NCBI GenBank assembly: GCA_034687125.1
Contig: JAQGBZ010000651.1
Span: 1-22,991, forward strand
From: Neelides folsomi
Taxonomy: Eukaryota > Arthropoda > Collembola > Neelipleona > Neelidae
DNA length: 22,991 bases
Reading direction: 5' to 3'
Shown: positions 12,574 to 21,585 of the stretch, piece by piece
Layout of the letters: every line of letters begins with the position of its first letter
Position numbering within the stretch: position 1 is the stretch's first letter
Made by a program: the position numbers and the translations under genes
Notes under the pieces: generated by a model
Told to the model about the DNA's origin: nothing
The model's database searches: none
The model's input: only the letters and a program-made list of their open reading frames with translations

Positions 12574-14018
12574 AAAGCCATAGGGAATCAAAACTGGGTT
12601 TCCTATCTTAACCCATGCATTCACTCTTTTTACTACTTCAACCCTACAAATATTACTTCTATTATCCTAATGCTTAATTTAATATAACTAAACTTGTACT
12701 ATACATTTTAAGCCTTTGCTTAACTCAAAAACAATATATATTAGAAATATATATATTGTATATGTATATATAAGGAAAATCAAAATGTGAGTAAAAGATA
12801 GGAAATTTTGTGTTATTTTATGACATTCATAAATTGATATATATATATATATTTAGTTTTAAGTGAAGTGACACGGTTGATTTCCATTTAAACCTTCACT
12901 TTGTTTTTTCTATTTGTAAAATTGTTCTTTTCTTGTCCTCACATTGAGTCGTTTGGATCTCAATGAGAGACATTTACATAATTTACATACGAAATGAGCA
13001 TTAACATTTAAACGCATTTACAATTTGCATTACCATAGATCCATTGAGAAAATCACGAGATGATGAATATTCACAAATATGTTCAAATTAATTCAAGTAG
13101 TACAAAAATTTCAATCCTAATTGTGAAAAATTGAATCGGAGGAGAAAACGAGATTTAAATGTTCAGAAATGAAATTATATTTATGATGCAAAAGGGTTTT
13201 ATTAGTGGATTAATTTAGATGTATGACATATATGAATGAACAGTTGGAGTCTGTTAGAGGAACTTATAACTTTTGTTTTGATATTACATCTATTCTTAGG
13301 ATATACATTATATCTGTAGTAATTAGTAATTGTAATCTTGTATACTATAGAGATGACTGAGATTATATAATAAGAGATACATTAAGAGGATTATTCTTAA
13401 GACGCTGAAGGATTAACATTTAATTGTTACATCATTTCATTACATTACAATCCCCTTCATTAGCGGTAAAATGTATGAAAATAAACATCTTGATCTTCTC
13501 TATCTGTAAAACAAACTATAACCTAAATTGTTAGTAAATGTAAGTACATCCTTAAAGCTAAATCTTAAGTTCTATTATTTTAATATCAATATAAGACTTA
13601 TTCAGATTTACTTATACAGGGTGGGCCATAAGTATCTTTCTTTTTTATACAAATGTTAATTTAAAAAAAGAAAGATACTTATGGCCCAACCTGTACCTAC
13701 ATACTTATGGTTACCACACTATAGGAATAATGACTAACAACTTAAATATACAATTAGAAAATTTAGTAAAATTGGGTTAATGTTTAATGTTAATAAATCT
13801 ACTTTACATCTTATATTAAAATCCATATTATGTAATAATTCTTCAATTGCATATATGTTATATCTTACTTTATTATTCTTTTAAAATGAATAGGTATTAT
13901 TATTATAAAATAATAATTACACTTGATTTAAATTACTTAATTAAATCCAGCGAATAAAAATCCGATCAGTGTTAAAGGAAAGTTAAAGTTAAGGAAGTTG
14001 TTTTAATTACACGCCTAG
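12574..14018. other. Non-coding AT-rich spacer
   Basis: No coding exon is supported on either strand. It contains AT-rich palindromic runs near 12733-12770 and 12838-12852, the 77-bp foldback element at 13617-13693, and on the minus strand an AATAAA (plus-strand TTTATT at about 13869-13874) about 145 bp past the stop of the Cys-rich gene, a candidate polyadenylation signal. Confidence 0.5.
13617..13693. mobile_element. 77-bp foldback element with TA flanks (mariner-type ends)
   Basis: The ends read CAGGGTGGGCCATAAGTATC and the reverse complement CAGGTTGGGCCATAAGTATC; the match extends through TTTCTTTTTT with about two mismatches in 31. TA dinucleotides flank both sides (13615-13616 and 13694-13695), as expected for Tc1/mariner insertion. 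The core between the arms is only about 15 bases, so it is a non-autonomous, almost pure palindrome with no room for a transposase. Confidence 0.8.
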
Positions 14019-15707
14019 TCAGGATGGAGCTTCGTTGCACATATTTCCTAAAGTCCCAGCTACGGTTCCCAAAATGACCACAACAAGAACGGAGCACAAA
14101 ACAAACATTCCGATCATTTGGGATTCAGCATTCATTTCGGTTCTTAAGGGAGATTCGTCTGGGTCAATTCCGCGGAGCATTTTATTGACAGATTCACTGT
14201 TGGGCAAACCCCAACCCTTAAACAATAACAAAATGAACATGATTAAATAACTAATTAATTTATAATTAATAAATTTATGAATAGATAATAATTAAAATTA
14301 AATAGTTAATTAATTGTTTAATATAATTAGCAATTAATCAATCTTACCTGTGTACAATAATCGTTTTCACAGAGATCTTTCTCTTCACAAAGCTCCGTTT
14401 CAATTTTAAAAGACGCGTTGTTTCCAATATGAATTTCCGAAATGCACTTTGTGTTTTTATTCTTCACTTCCAAATATCTTTGGTTTGAAATGCAGTCGAG
14501 AATTCTAAAAAGAAAAATCAAATCTTCTTCTCCTTCTTTATACAATTTGACCGTTGACCGGGAGCGGCCGCATTTACGACATTTATGCAAATTGTTCTCA
14601 ATGGACGTTTCTTGGTCGGTGGCAAGTCGAAGCCAATCTTTTTCAACAAATGGGTTTGAAGTTGGGCAAATTGGAAAAACTTGATCTTTGTTCAAAGTTT
14701 CAAGAGCCAATTCACAATCTTCCTTTGTTACGTTCCCAATGTTACAATTGACACTTAAACAACGATGGCATTTAAGGTGAGAAAGTTCCCCTGAAATATA
14801 AAATTAATAAAAATCTTTAAATCTTTAAATCTTTAAAAATTGCTATTTTATTAAAAATATTTAAAATTTATTATTATATTATAAATATCACACAAAATAT
14901 CATACCGGTTTTATTCGAAAGTTATCCCCGGGCTATCTTTTAAAATTGGTCCTTCGAGAGGGGAGCTATCTTTCGAGCAGGGGCCACAATTGTATAAATG
15001 AATTGTAATGTATTTGAATATGATTTTAATTTGTTTTATTTAACATTATAAAACAATCAGAGCAGATTTTCTTTCTATATTATTTACTATTTCTGATTTT
15101 CGATTCACGAACTTATTTGGGAGCAATTTTAAAATTATAATCAGTTTAATTTTAAAGTTTGAGTTTTTGGAGATTTCAAAACTTTTAGTTTAAAATTAAT
15201 ATTAAGGTGTCTAAAGAGCATTTTAATTAATAATGGTTAATGAAAATAACGTATTACCGTTATAAAAGTAACTTTAGTGGAATATAGTTCATATATTAAA
15301 TGAATGTTTTTATACACACTGAGGGGGGGGGCTAACTTTAAGGCAGGGGCTATCTTTAAAATTCTTAGCTTGGACAAGGGGCTATCTTTCGAGCAGGGCT
15401 ATCTTTCGAACAGGGGATAACTTTCGAACAAAACCGGTATTTATTGTATTTATTAAAAAAAACTAAAAATTTGCATAATACAAATTCTATAAATTCAAAC
15501 AATAATTCTGGAATTAAATAATTAAATTTAAATAAAATTAATTTATATAATTTATTGTAATTCCATTAATTATTTATTTTCCAATTAAATGATGTAATTA
15601 TATTTAATGTTCTTTGAATTAATTATTTAAATTTGACCTTCTTCGACGTAGGAAGTTTTAACGACGCAGAACAATTCGAAAAAGACGCAAAAAAGCCCAA
15701 ATTTCAT
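14019..15707 (-). CDS. Secreted/surface Cys-rich protein with C-terminal membrane helix (Ly6/uPAR-like?)
   Basis: Exons: 15707-15638, 14790-14348, 14216-14019; phases 1 and 0 agree, total 711 nt, 236 aa. Exon 1 encodes a signal peptide (MKFGLFCVFFELFCVV). The mature part starts near residue 24 and has two CxxC openings, KCHRC (31/34) and KCRKC (94/97), with further Cys at 39, 49, 65, 123, 139, 158, 164 and 169. The end, LCEEKDLCEND, recalls the Cys-x-x-Asp-x-Cys-Asn end of Ly6/uPAR three-finger domains. Asn-glycosylation sequons occur at NVT and NAS. A membrane helix lies at about 205-227, ending in NMCNEAPS. Ly6 proteins of insects are GPI-anchored or membrane-bound surface proteins. Exons 2 and 3 are well supported; exon 1 rests on signal peptide and phase, since its donor (GTCAAA) is weak. 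The family call is inference from Cys pattern only. Confidence 0.65.
14811..14834. repeat. Three tandem AAATCTTT units
   Basis: Three perfect copies of the 8-mer AAATCTTT lie in tandem in intron 1 of the Cys-rich gene, just upstream of the exon 2 acceptor. On the minus strand they read AAAGATTT. It is a simple local expansion with no inferred function. Confidence 0.85.
14905..15437. mobile_element. 533-bp non-autonomous TIR element with TA target duplication
   Basis: The left end CCGGTTTTATTCGAAAGTTA and the reverse complement of the right end CCGGTTTTGTTCGAAAGTTA match at all but one base, and continue through TCCCC. TA lies on both sides (14903-14904, 15438-15439). Inside each end a GGGGCTATCTTTCGAGCAGG-type word recurs: near 14967 on the left, and several times between 15330 and 15415 on the right, partly as variants (GCTAACTTTAAGGCAGGGG, GGCTATCTTTCGAACAGG). 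No ORF suggests a transposase. It sits in intron 1 of the Cys-rich gene, which is about 850 bp as against 60-150 bp for most neighbours. Subterminal repeats are typical sites for transposase binding in MITEs. Confidence 0.85.
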
Positions 15708-16806
15708 TTTAAGTTCAATCACATAGTGAATCACTTTTTAAAATCAATAATTCTCCGCCTTTAATCATTTAATGTAATCAGGTGATCAATAAATTGTATT
15801 TTTAATTTATGTATTTTTAAATCCTTTAATTTCTCTTTCTCCTATTTAAACCCCTGTATTGTTTGCGAGGTGACCGAGGGCGAATTGAGCGGATTTTGAG
15901 ATTTCCATTTTTCCAACGTGTCAATCGCCGGACTTCATTTCCCCTTGCGTGTTTTCATTCACAAATATTTAGGGTGAGAAATGTGAAGTAAATACTTTTT
16001 GCGAATTCCCTAAATCCCTTGCATATTTCCCCCTCAATGATAATTGTTTTAGCGTCAATGCGTCAGGTTCAATTCAGGTTCAATTGGTTCTTCAATTGAC
16101 CAGAAGGAAAAGCTCTTCTTAAACCCCGCTTTCTTTACCCCTCTGGATTTCCACGGGGAAGGATAGGGAATGGGGAAAGGGGAAAATCCTCATAAGATTT
16201 CATGTGCGATTTCAAGGAATTTTATTTCCCAATTTCCTCAACCACAAATGTTACGTAAATTACACATATTGGAAATATTGCACGAACTCGGATTATTTTG
16301 TTCGTGTAAAATAATCCTATTAAATTATTCATACATTGTGATTATTCGTACATTCAATTTGGATGCAAAACATTAAAATCATGATTTAATTAAATTAATA
16401 CATTTATTATAAATTTTAAATAATCCTTGATAAATTTGTACAGAATAATCTGTAATTTAATTAACTATGTAATATGATTTAAATAGTTATTGTGTAACTT
16501 GCAAAATGTCAAAAATCATTATATTAATTTACATAATTTTTCCATACACTTGAACAAATAAACGTTAATTGTCAAAAAATTGCAATTTTTGCAAATAAAT
16601 TACAGTTGGCCACGAGTTCTAATATAAGATAAATAATTAAATTCTGATCGAATCCGAGATTTTCTTTGATAAAACATATGTTTGTTTTCAAAAATGGAAT
16701 TTGCTCAGTTAATCAAACAAGAATTCTTTACATTAAAAGAAGGTTTTTCATGACACTAGTCCCACAGATTCCGTTTAATTCAGTTCTTAATTGAATTTGA
16801 GTTAAA
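15708..16806. promoter_or_regulatory. Divergent intergenic region between Cys-rich gene (-) and protease (+)
   Basis: The two flanking genes are transcribed away from each other, so both promoters should lie here. No core element can be assigned with confidence. A GC-richer block at about 15860-16170 stands out from the surroundings and holds only short ORFs; it may include untranslated exons or regulatory DNA. A direct repeat of GGTTCAATT lies near 16067-16088. Short ORFs such as that at 16170-16376 have no coding character. Confidence 0.35.
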
Positions 16807-18731
16807 ATGAAGTTCATTTCATTTTTTACTTTAATTTTAATTTCTTCGTCTTTAGGCGGAGAAAATGACCAATTATTGCCAATTGGGAATAATGACGTAG
16901 ATGAATCATTTGAAGCTGTTCCCGAGCCAAGACAACTTGACCAAAGTGAATCTTTCGAAGCCGTTCCCGAACCGCGACAATTTAAACAAAATGAAGAAGA
17001 AGATAAATCAGATGAAATTGTAATGGGAATTCCTGAATTGAGAAAACCTTCTTTGAATAATGACGCTGGAAATTCTGCAAACTTGAATGAATTGATTCCT
17101 AAGATTAAAGAATTAAATGAAGATGTTGAAAAATTAACAATTGCTCTTCGAATTTTAGAAAAACAAAAAGAAGATGGAAAATGGCCAAATATTGGAACTG
17201 AAGTCATCCCAGAACCAAGGCAACCAAAAGATGTGGAGACCAAGGAGAAAGAAACGGTTCAACATTGTGACATTTTACAAATTTATACCGGGAAATGCCC
17301 TTATTTGAAAATCGATCCACCACCTCCACCACCAATAAGAACAAGAGCATTATTTAATTCTAGACCAAACCCCGCCCCAGCACCTCAACCCGCCCCAGCT
17401 CCTGCACCTCAACCAGCCCCAGCATCATCATCAGAGTCTAATGACTGCACTTGCGGAATAAGAAACGAGGTTATTTTAAATTCTTTATAACAGTAATAGA
17501 TAAAATAAGTAATAACATATTTAATTTAATTTAATTTTTATGAATTCTTTATTAAATTATTAATTATTATAGTTGATTCGCGCTGGGAACACGCGTGAGT
17601 TTGAACTAACCGCTTAAATATGCATATGTGGGGCACAGGTAATGCTTGTGCACGTTACCATATAAGCCCCGCTTAGGCATTTTAAATAATTCAATTAAAA
17701 CTCACGCGTGTTCCCAGTGCGAATCAAGTATAATTGTATTAATTTTTTTATTAAATTCCTAGGAAACGCGAATTGTTGGTGGAAAAAACGCGGAACAACA
17801 TGAATTTCCGTGGATGGTAACTCTTTCTTCTCGGAAATCTCATTTTTGTGGAGGAGCAATAATCGACAAAGAATGGATCTTAACAGCAGCTCATTGCATA
17901 GGTAATAAATTAATGTTACATTTAATTTAATTTAATTATATTAATTAAATTGTAATTATAATTAGAACTAACGAGTTTTGAATAATATAAAGGAGCAGCT
18001 AAAAGTCCGAGCGATCTTCGAGTCAATGTCGGAGATCATATTTTGAATGTCAATACCGAAAGCGCCAAACAGAAGTTTGTGGGAGTTTCTCGAATTATTG
18101 TTCACAAAGGCTACAATTCCCAGACCCAAGACAGTGACATTGCTTTGGTTAAATTGTCAACAAAACTTGTTTATTCAAGAGAAGTTTCACCCGTTTGCCT
18201 TCCATTTAAATTGGTTAATATGGACGTGAATGGGAAAACTTGTACGGCGGCGGGTTGGGGAACAATTGAATCTGGCGGCCCAAGACTTCCAGCATTGCAA
18301 AAAGCTGATATGCCAATGTTAAGTACATCTGAATGTCAAAAGAAATTTGGACATAATTCTAAAATGATCAATAATAATATGATTTGCACCTTTGCCACAG
18401 GGAAAGACACCTGTCAGGTAAATTGTTATTAGATTATGTAATTAATTAAAATTATTTTTTATTAATTAAAATGATTTATAGGGAGACTCGGGTGGACCAA
18501 TTGTTTACAAACATACAGATTCGCGATATTATGCAATGGGAGTAGTGAGTTGGGGTATTGGTTGTGCTAATCCAAAATATCCAGGAGTTTACGTAAAAAA
18601 TACCAATTACCTTCCTTGGATTCAATCCACTACAGGTAAAATAATACTTAATTATTGATATCAATTAGTTGGATATTTGTGAAACTAATTTAATTGATTA
18701 AATTTTAAAAGGTGCAAACTTTTGCAAGTGA
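16807..18731 (+). CDS. Secreted trypsin-like serine protease (S1A) zymogen with long repeat prodomain
   Basis: Exons: 16807-17469, 17763-17901, 17993-18417, 18482-18635, 18712-18731; phases agree, 466 aa. An in-frame TGA lies 9 nt before the ATG. Signal peptide 1-17. The prodomain (to 224) has [12 protein letters not shown] repeats at 35-43, 50-58, 74-81 and 132-140, a charged helical stretch (92-123), Cys 154/164, six prolines at 171-176, a Pro/Ala run (188-206) and DCTCG (213-217). Activation would cut at R224|IVGG. The catalytic triad is complete: TAAHC (His265), DIALVKL (Asp316), GDSGGP (Ser412). Asp406 takes the place of trypsin Asp189, and SWGIGC plus PGVY fit an open pocket, so cleavage after Arg/Lys is expected. 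There is no clip, CUB or LDLa domain visible. The first-exon donor (GTTATT) is weak, but the junction restores a canonical C-G..RIVGG region. An AATAAA lies at 18899-18904. Confidence 0.92.
17572..17728. mobile_element. 157-bp foldback element with TA flanks in protease intron 1
   Basis: The terminal arms (17572-17602 and 17698-17728) are inverted repeats of about 31 bp with two mismatches, including TGGGAACACGCGTGAGTTT. TA flanks both sides (17570-17571, 17729-17730). The middle also folds: GTGGGGC pairs with GCCCCGC, and GGTAA (17638-17642) with TTACC (17655-17659), leaving a loop of about 12 bases. The whole is one long imperfect hairpin. It has no ORF and accounts for most of intron 1, the longest intron of this gene. 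Confidence 0.85.
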
Positions 18732-19156
18732 TCGACATCAGAAGGAAAGTTTAAATTATCTGATTAGCTGAAAATTATATTAAAAATTAAATTATTATAA
18801 ATTTACAAAAATGTGTTATTTATTATTAAAAAAATATTCTGAAACATTAAAAGTCAATATTGCTCAAAGTTTAAAATTAATTTTGCATACATGAAACAAA
18901 TAAATGGCAATTATTATTTTATATTAAAATGCATAAATTATAATTACTCAAAAAATATTTAATTAACAAAAGTGAATGAACCTTAAATATAAACATTAAA
19001 GCATATCTAAATTTTGTTACAATACCCGGAAATTAATTTATTATAGTTAATAAATATCATTATAGTAAATGGACCAATTAATTATACAAGACTAAATATT
19101 ATCCAAATAACTAAGACTTAAATGTGTAAAGCCACACGTAGAATCATTTGATCAAA
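18732..19156. other. Protease 3' flank and spacer
   Basis: AT-rich, with no coding frame. It contains the probable polyadenylation signal of the protease (AATAAA, 18899-18904) and presumably the promoter of the next gene on the same strand; no TATA or initiator can be singled out. Confidence 0.5.
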
Positions 19157-20213
19157 ATGAGACAACTCTTTCCAATATGGGCAATTTTATCTTCAATTCT
19201 TTCAATATCTTTATGGTATAATTTTCACATTTTAATTCAATTTTAAGAAAACTAATTAACAATGAAATTAATCGATTTTAATCTTAATAATTAGTTTTGG
19301 CAGTATTTAGAATTTCTAAAATATCATAATTCAAAAAATTGTTAAATTCCTATTTTATTAATTTCAGTGCAAGTTTAACAGAATTAACTAATGGAAATAA
19401 AGCGAAAGAATTAAAGCGTTCAATTAATTACGAAAACTTGCGCGAATCATTTACCAAAACTCTTCAATGTCGGACAACTGATTTGGACTACCATACATTA
19501 AAACATGTATGGTAGATGGCAGCAACGTGGTTCCACACGTTTTCCGTTTAAAGGGAAATTCCCCTGATGGTGAACAAGGAATGAAATACAAAGGATGGGA
19601 CGTTTGCGATTACGAACGAATGAAGAAATTCAGTCCGACCGTTTACACCATTAAAAAAATAATAAAAACTACGAGGGACAAATTGGAGATTGCGATGGAA
19701 AACCGCTGTTTACGAAAAACCCTTTACAGCGAACTCTTTACATCAATTGATTGGGGCAAAATGGACGACATCCACGTGGCCGATTGCGAGAATGTGACTA
19801 AATCCGGAAAGATTCAATTAACTAAAAAAGATGTTTCGGAATGCATTTGCTCCGATTTGCTCAAAGTTGACCGATCGGAAGTTTGCAAAAAATTGCTCGA
19901 TGACGATTCTGGCGAAACTGTTGAAATCCTTTCGTAAGAAGTTTACGAAGACGAGCCGACGAAGGTCATTGGGGAAAAACGGAGCAAGAAAGTGAAGGTG
20001 AAGGCAAGCGGACGTGGGATGGAGGATTCAGAATACCATGAACCGTTTGGAGAAGAATTTGGGGATCATCATGAATCTGGGAGACAAGGACGAGGATTCG
20101 AAGATAGAGATTCAGGCGAAGGGGAAAATGAAGGACACAAAAGAATTCCAGTTGTTTATTACACTTCGGATGAACTTGAAGGATCAAAAGAATGGATTAA
20201 TAGACTCAAATAA
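19157..20213 (+). pseudogene. Unrecognised secreted Cys-rich protein, reading frame disrupted twice
   Basis: Exon 1 (19157-19215) encodes a signal peptide (MRQLFPIWAILSS..). It splices in phase to 19368, whose frame runs through ESFTKTLQCRTTDLDYHT and ends at TAG 19513-19515. The next frame is open from 19482 and continues the coding character (VVPHVFRLKG, KGWDVCDYERMKKF) to TAA at 19935-19937. In that same frame coding resumes past the stop to TAA at 20211-20213, ending in an acidic Gly/Glu/His-rich tail and DELEGSKEWINRLK. AATAAA lies 35 nt further on. About nine Cys are spaced through the body (e.g. DVCDYER, DCENVTK, SECICSDLL, EVCKKLL) and one NVT sequon occurs. No family is recognised. 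Either a decayed gene, assembly errors, or unusual splicing (a 52-nt intron 19933-19984 would bypass the second stop in frame). Without the upstream part, ATG 19509 gives a 142-aa frame lacking a signal peptide. Confidence 0.6.
19488..19515. repeat. Perfect 11-bp hairpin at the frame change
   Basis: CTACCATACAT (19488-19498) and ATGTATGGTAG (19505-19515) are exact reverse complements with a 6-base loop (TAAAAC). The point where the reading frame must change (between 19482 and 19512) lies inside it. The second arm also supplies the TAG that closes the upstream frame. Confidence 0.85.
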
Positions 20214-20681
20214 ATTATTAATTAAATTTGGTTTATACAATTTATCAAATAAAAATTTTTAAAACTATTAAAGATATTTAATTTTTTTCATAGAGAGCAT
20301 TTTTCATATAGGGGAATATTAAGAGATTAAGACAAAGGAAATTATTGAAATCTTAGACATAGTTAATTTAGGTAATTTGATGCGGAATTTGGTTTAAAAT
20401 AGCTTTGATGATTTACCCTTGAATATCCGAATGTGAGTTTATAGCGTAGGTCTAATTATGCAATTCTTAATTAATTGACATCCGTTCATCTTAATGGACT
20501 CAATTAAATCCCTCATTTGCTCACGAACAAAGGTCAGAAGAAAATTCCTCTTTTGCGGTTTTCATTCATTTGCTTAGAATCCTTCCTTCAGTTTCACCTC
20601 AACTCATCCGCATTATTCATTTCGTAAAATTTTAATTGTTTTGTCAAATTGTAGCGTTTGCGAAATTGTAATTGTTTTAAA
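20214..20681. other. Spacer with poly(A) signal and stefin promoter side
   Basis: AATAAA at 20248-20253 follows the last stop of the disrupted gene. The rest is AT-rich with a somewhat GC-richer stretch at about 20515-20625 just upstream of the stefin-like gene, presumably promoter or 5' UTR. No coding frame or RNA gene is visible. Confidence 0.45.
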
Positions 20682-21242
20682 ATGGCTGAAGTTCTCATGC
20701 TCCCAATGGCCGAGAAGATCGAGATGTTGCTTTACATCATTTTTGGATCTCTTACTATTTTCGCTATTGTCGTAAGTACATTAAAGTTATTAGAAAAATA
20801 ATTAATTTTATATAATTATTTAATTAGAATTTTAGTAAACTTATTTAATTGAGATTTTATTAATTGTAATTAGTTAATTAAAATTTATTTTTGTATTTAA
20901 TTTACTTTATTTCAGCTCATAATTTTGGCCGTTACAAAAACCCGTTTACTTGGAATGGAAATGCGCCCAACTGACGAAGTTCGCCATATTGTTGACCGTT
21001 TATCGCCGCAAATTACCAAAATGACTGGAAGGCCCGGGCCATTTAAAACCCAATCCTTTCGGATACAAAAAGTAGAAGGAATTAATTTCTTTATTAAAAT
21101 TGCCGAGCCAAATGGTAACATTTGGCATTTGCGAGCTTTGAAGGACAGCGATTGTCATTATTGGTTCACTGCCGTATCGGGACCAAAAGATAAAGATGAA
21201 ATTCTTCAATATTTTGCTCCGCCACTTCCTGCATATTTGTAA
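20682..21242 (+). CDS. Membrane-anchored stefin (type 1 cystatin)-like protein
   Basis: Exons 20682-20771 and 20916-21242, phase 0 with good GTAAGT and TTTCAG signals; 138 aa. Exon 1 plus the first residues of exon 2 make one hydrophobic segment (about 14-36: YIIFGSLTIFAIV then LIILAV). Directly after it comes a stefin-like domain: Gly43 in LLGMEMRP, a helix (TDEVRHIVDRLSPQI), FKTQSFRIQ, the reactive loop QKVEG (81-85; family QxVxG), NFFIKI, WHLRAL and a C-terminal DEILQYF. Stefins bind papain-like cysteine proteases through the N-terminal Gly, the QxVxG loop and a second loop; they are normally about 100 aa, cytosolic and without signal or anchor. Here flanking charges (acidic before, TKTR after the helix) suggest the inhibitor faces the cytosol, but this is inference. 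ATTAAA near 21300 may be the poly(A) signal. Confidence 0.75.
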
Positions 21243-21585
21243 AATGTCCATTCTGTATTATAAATTTAAAAATAATGCTTTAATTCTAATTATGAAACAA
21301 TTAAAGAAAATATTTTAAAATAACGTTTTTCATTTATTTTAAATGAATTAAATCTAATCATGTGAATCATGTGATAATAATGAAAATGATAAGTAATCAG
21401 ATAAGTAATAACAACGCATAAATATGTTTTCATTTTTTCATTTAATAATGTGATATATTATTGAAGTATGGAATGCGTTTCATCATTCATCATGTGATTA
21501 TGTTTATTATCGTCTATAATTTGATAACAATCCAATGCAATTAACATTACAACTTTGAATTAAAACTTCTTTATTGACTTTTAAA
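21243..21585. other. Short spacer before the SDR gene
   Basis: AT-rich DNA of 343 bp with no coding frame. It has several short partly palindromic words (ATCATGTGAATCATGTGAT near 21358 and again CATCATGTGATTATG near 21488) that might belong to the SDR promoter, but no element is assigned. Confidence 0.4.

Noticed and set aside
14442..14751. Plus-strand frames of 65-80 codons
   Set aside because: They overlap exon 2 of the minus-strand Cys-rich gene, whose frame is supported by splice phase, Cys pattern and adjacent exons.
15860..15930. Small minus-strand frame beginning MEISKSAQ in the GC-richer block
   Set aside because: Only about 20 codons, with no donor that links it in phase to the Cys-rich gene.
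16728..17243. 171-codon minus-strand frame rich in Ser and Phe
   Set aside because: It is the antisense of the protease prodomain exon; its Ser/Gly-rich repeats mirror the PEPRQ repeats and there is no initiation context or domain.
17572..17728. tRNA or other structured RNA gene
   Set aside because: The fold is a single long hairpin with TA flanks; no cloverleaf, no anticodon arm and no TTCGA box were found.
18043..18432. Separate short protease gene starting at ATG 18043
   Set aside because: The ATG is internal to protease exon 3; the frame continues from the upstream acceptor at 17993 and includes residues before this Met that belong to the S1 domain.
20014..20262. 82-codon plus frame in the orphan gene tail
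   Set aside because: It overlaps the acidic tail in another frame; the frame ending at 20213 continues the upstream coding frame and precedes the poly(A) signal.
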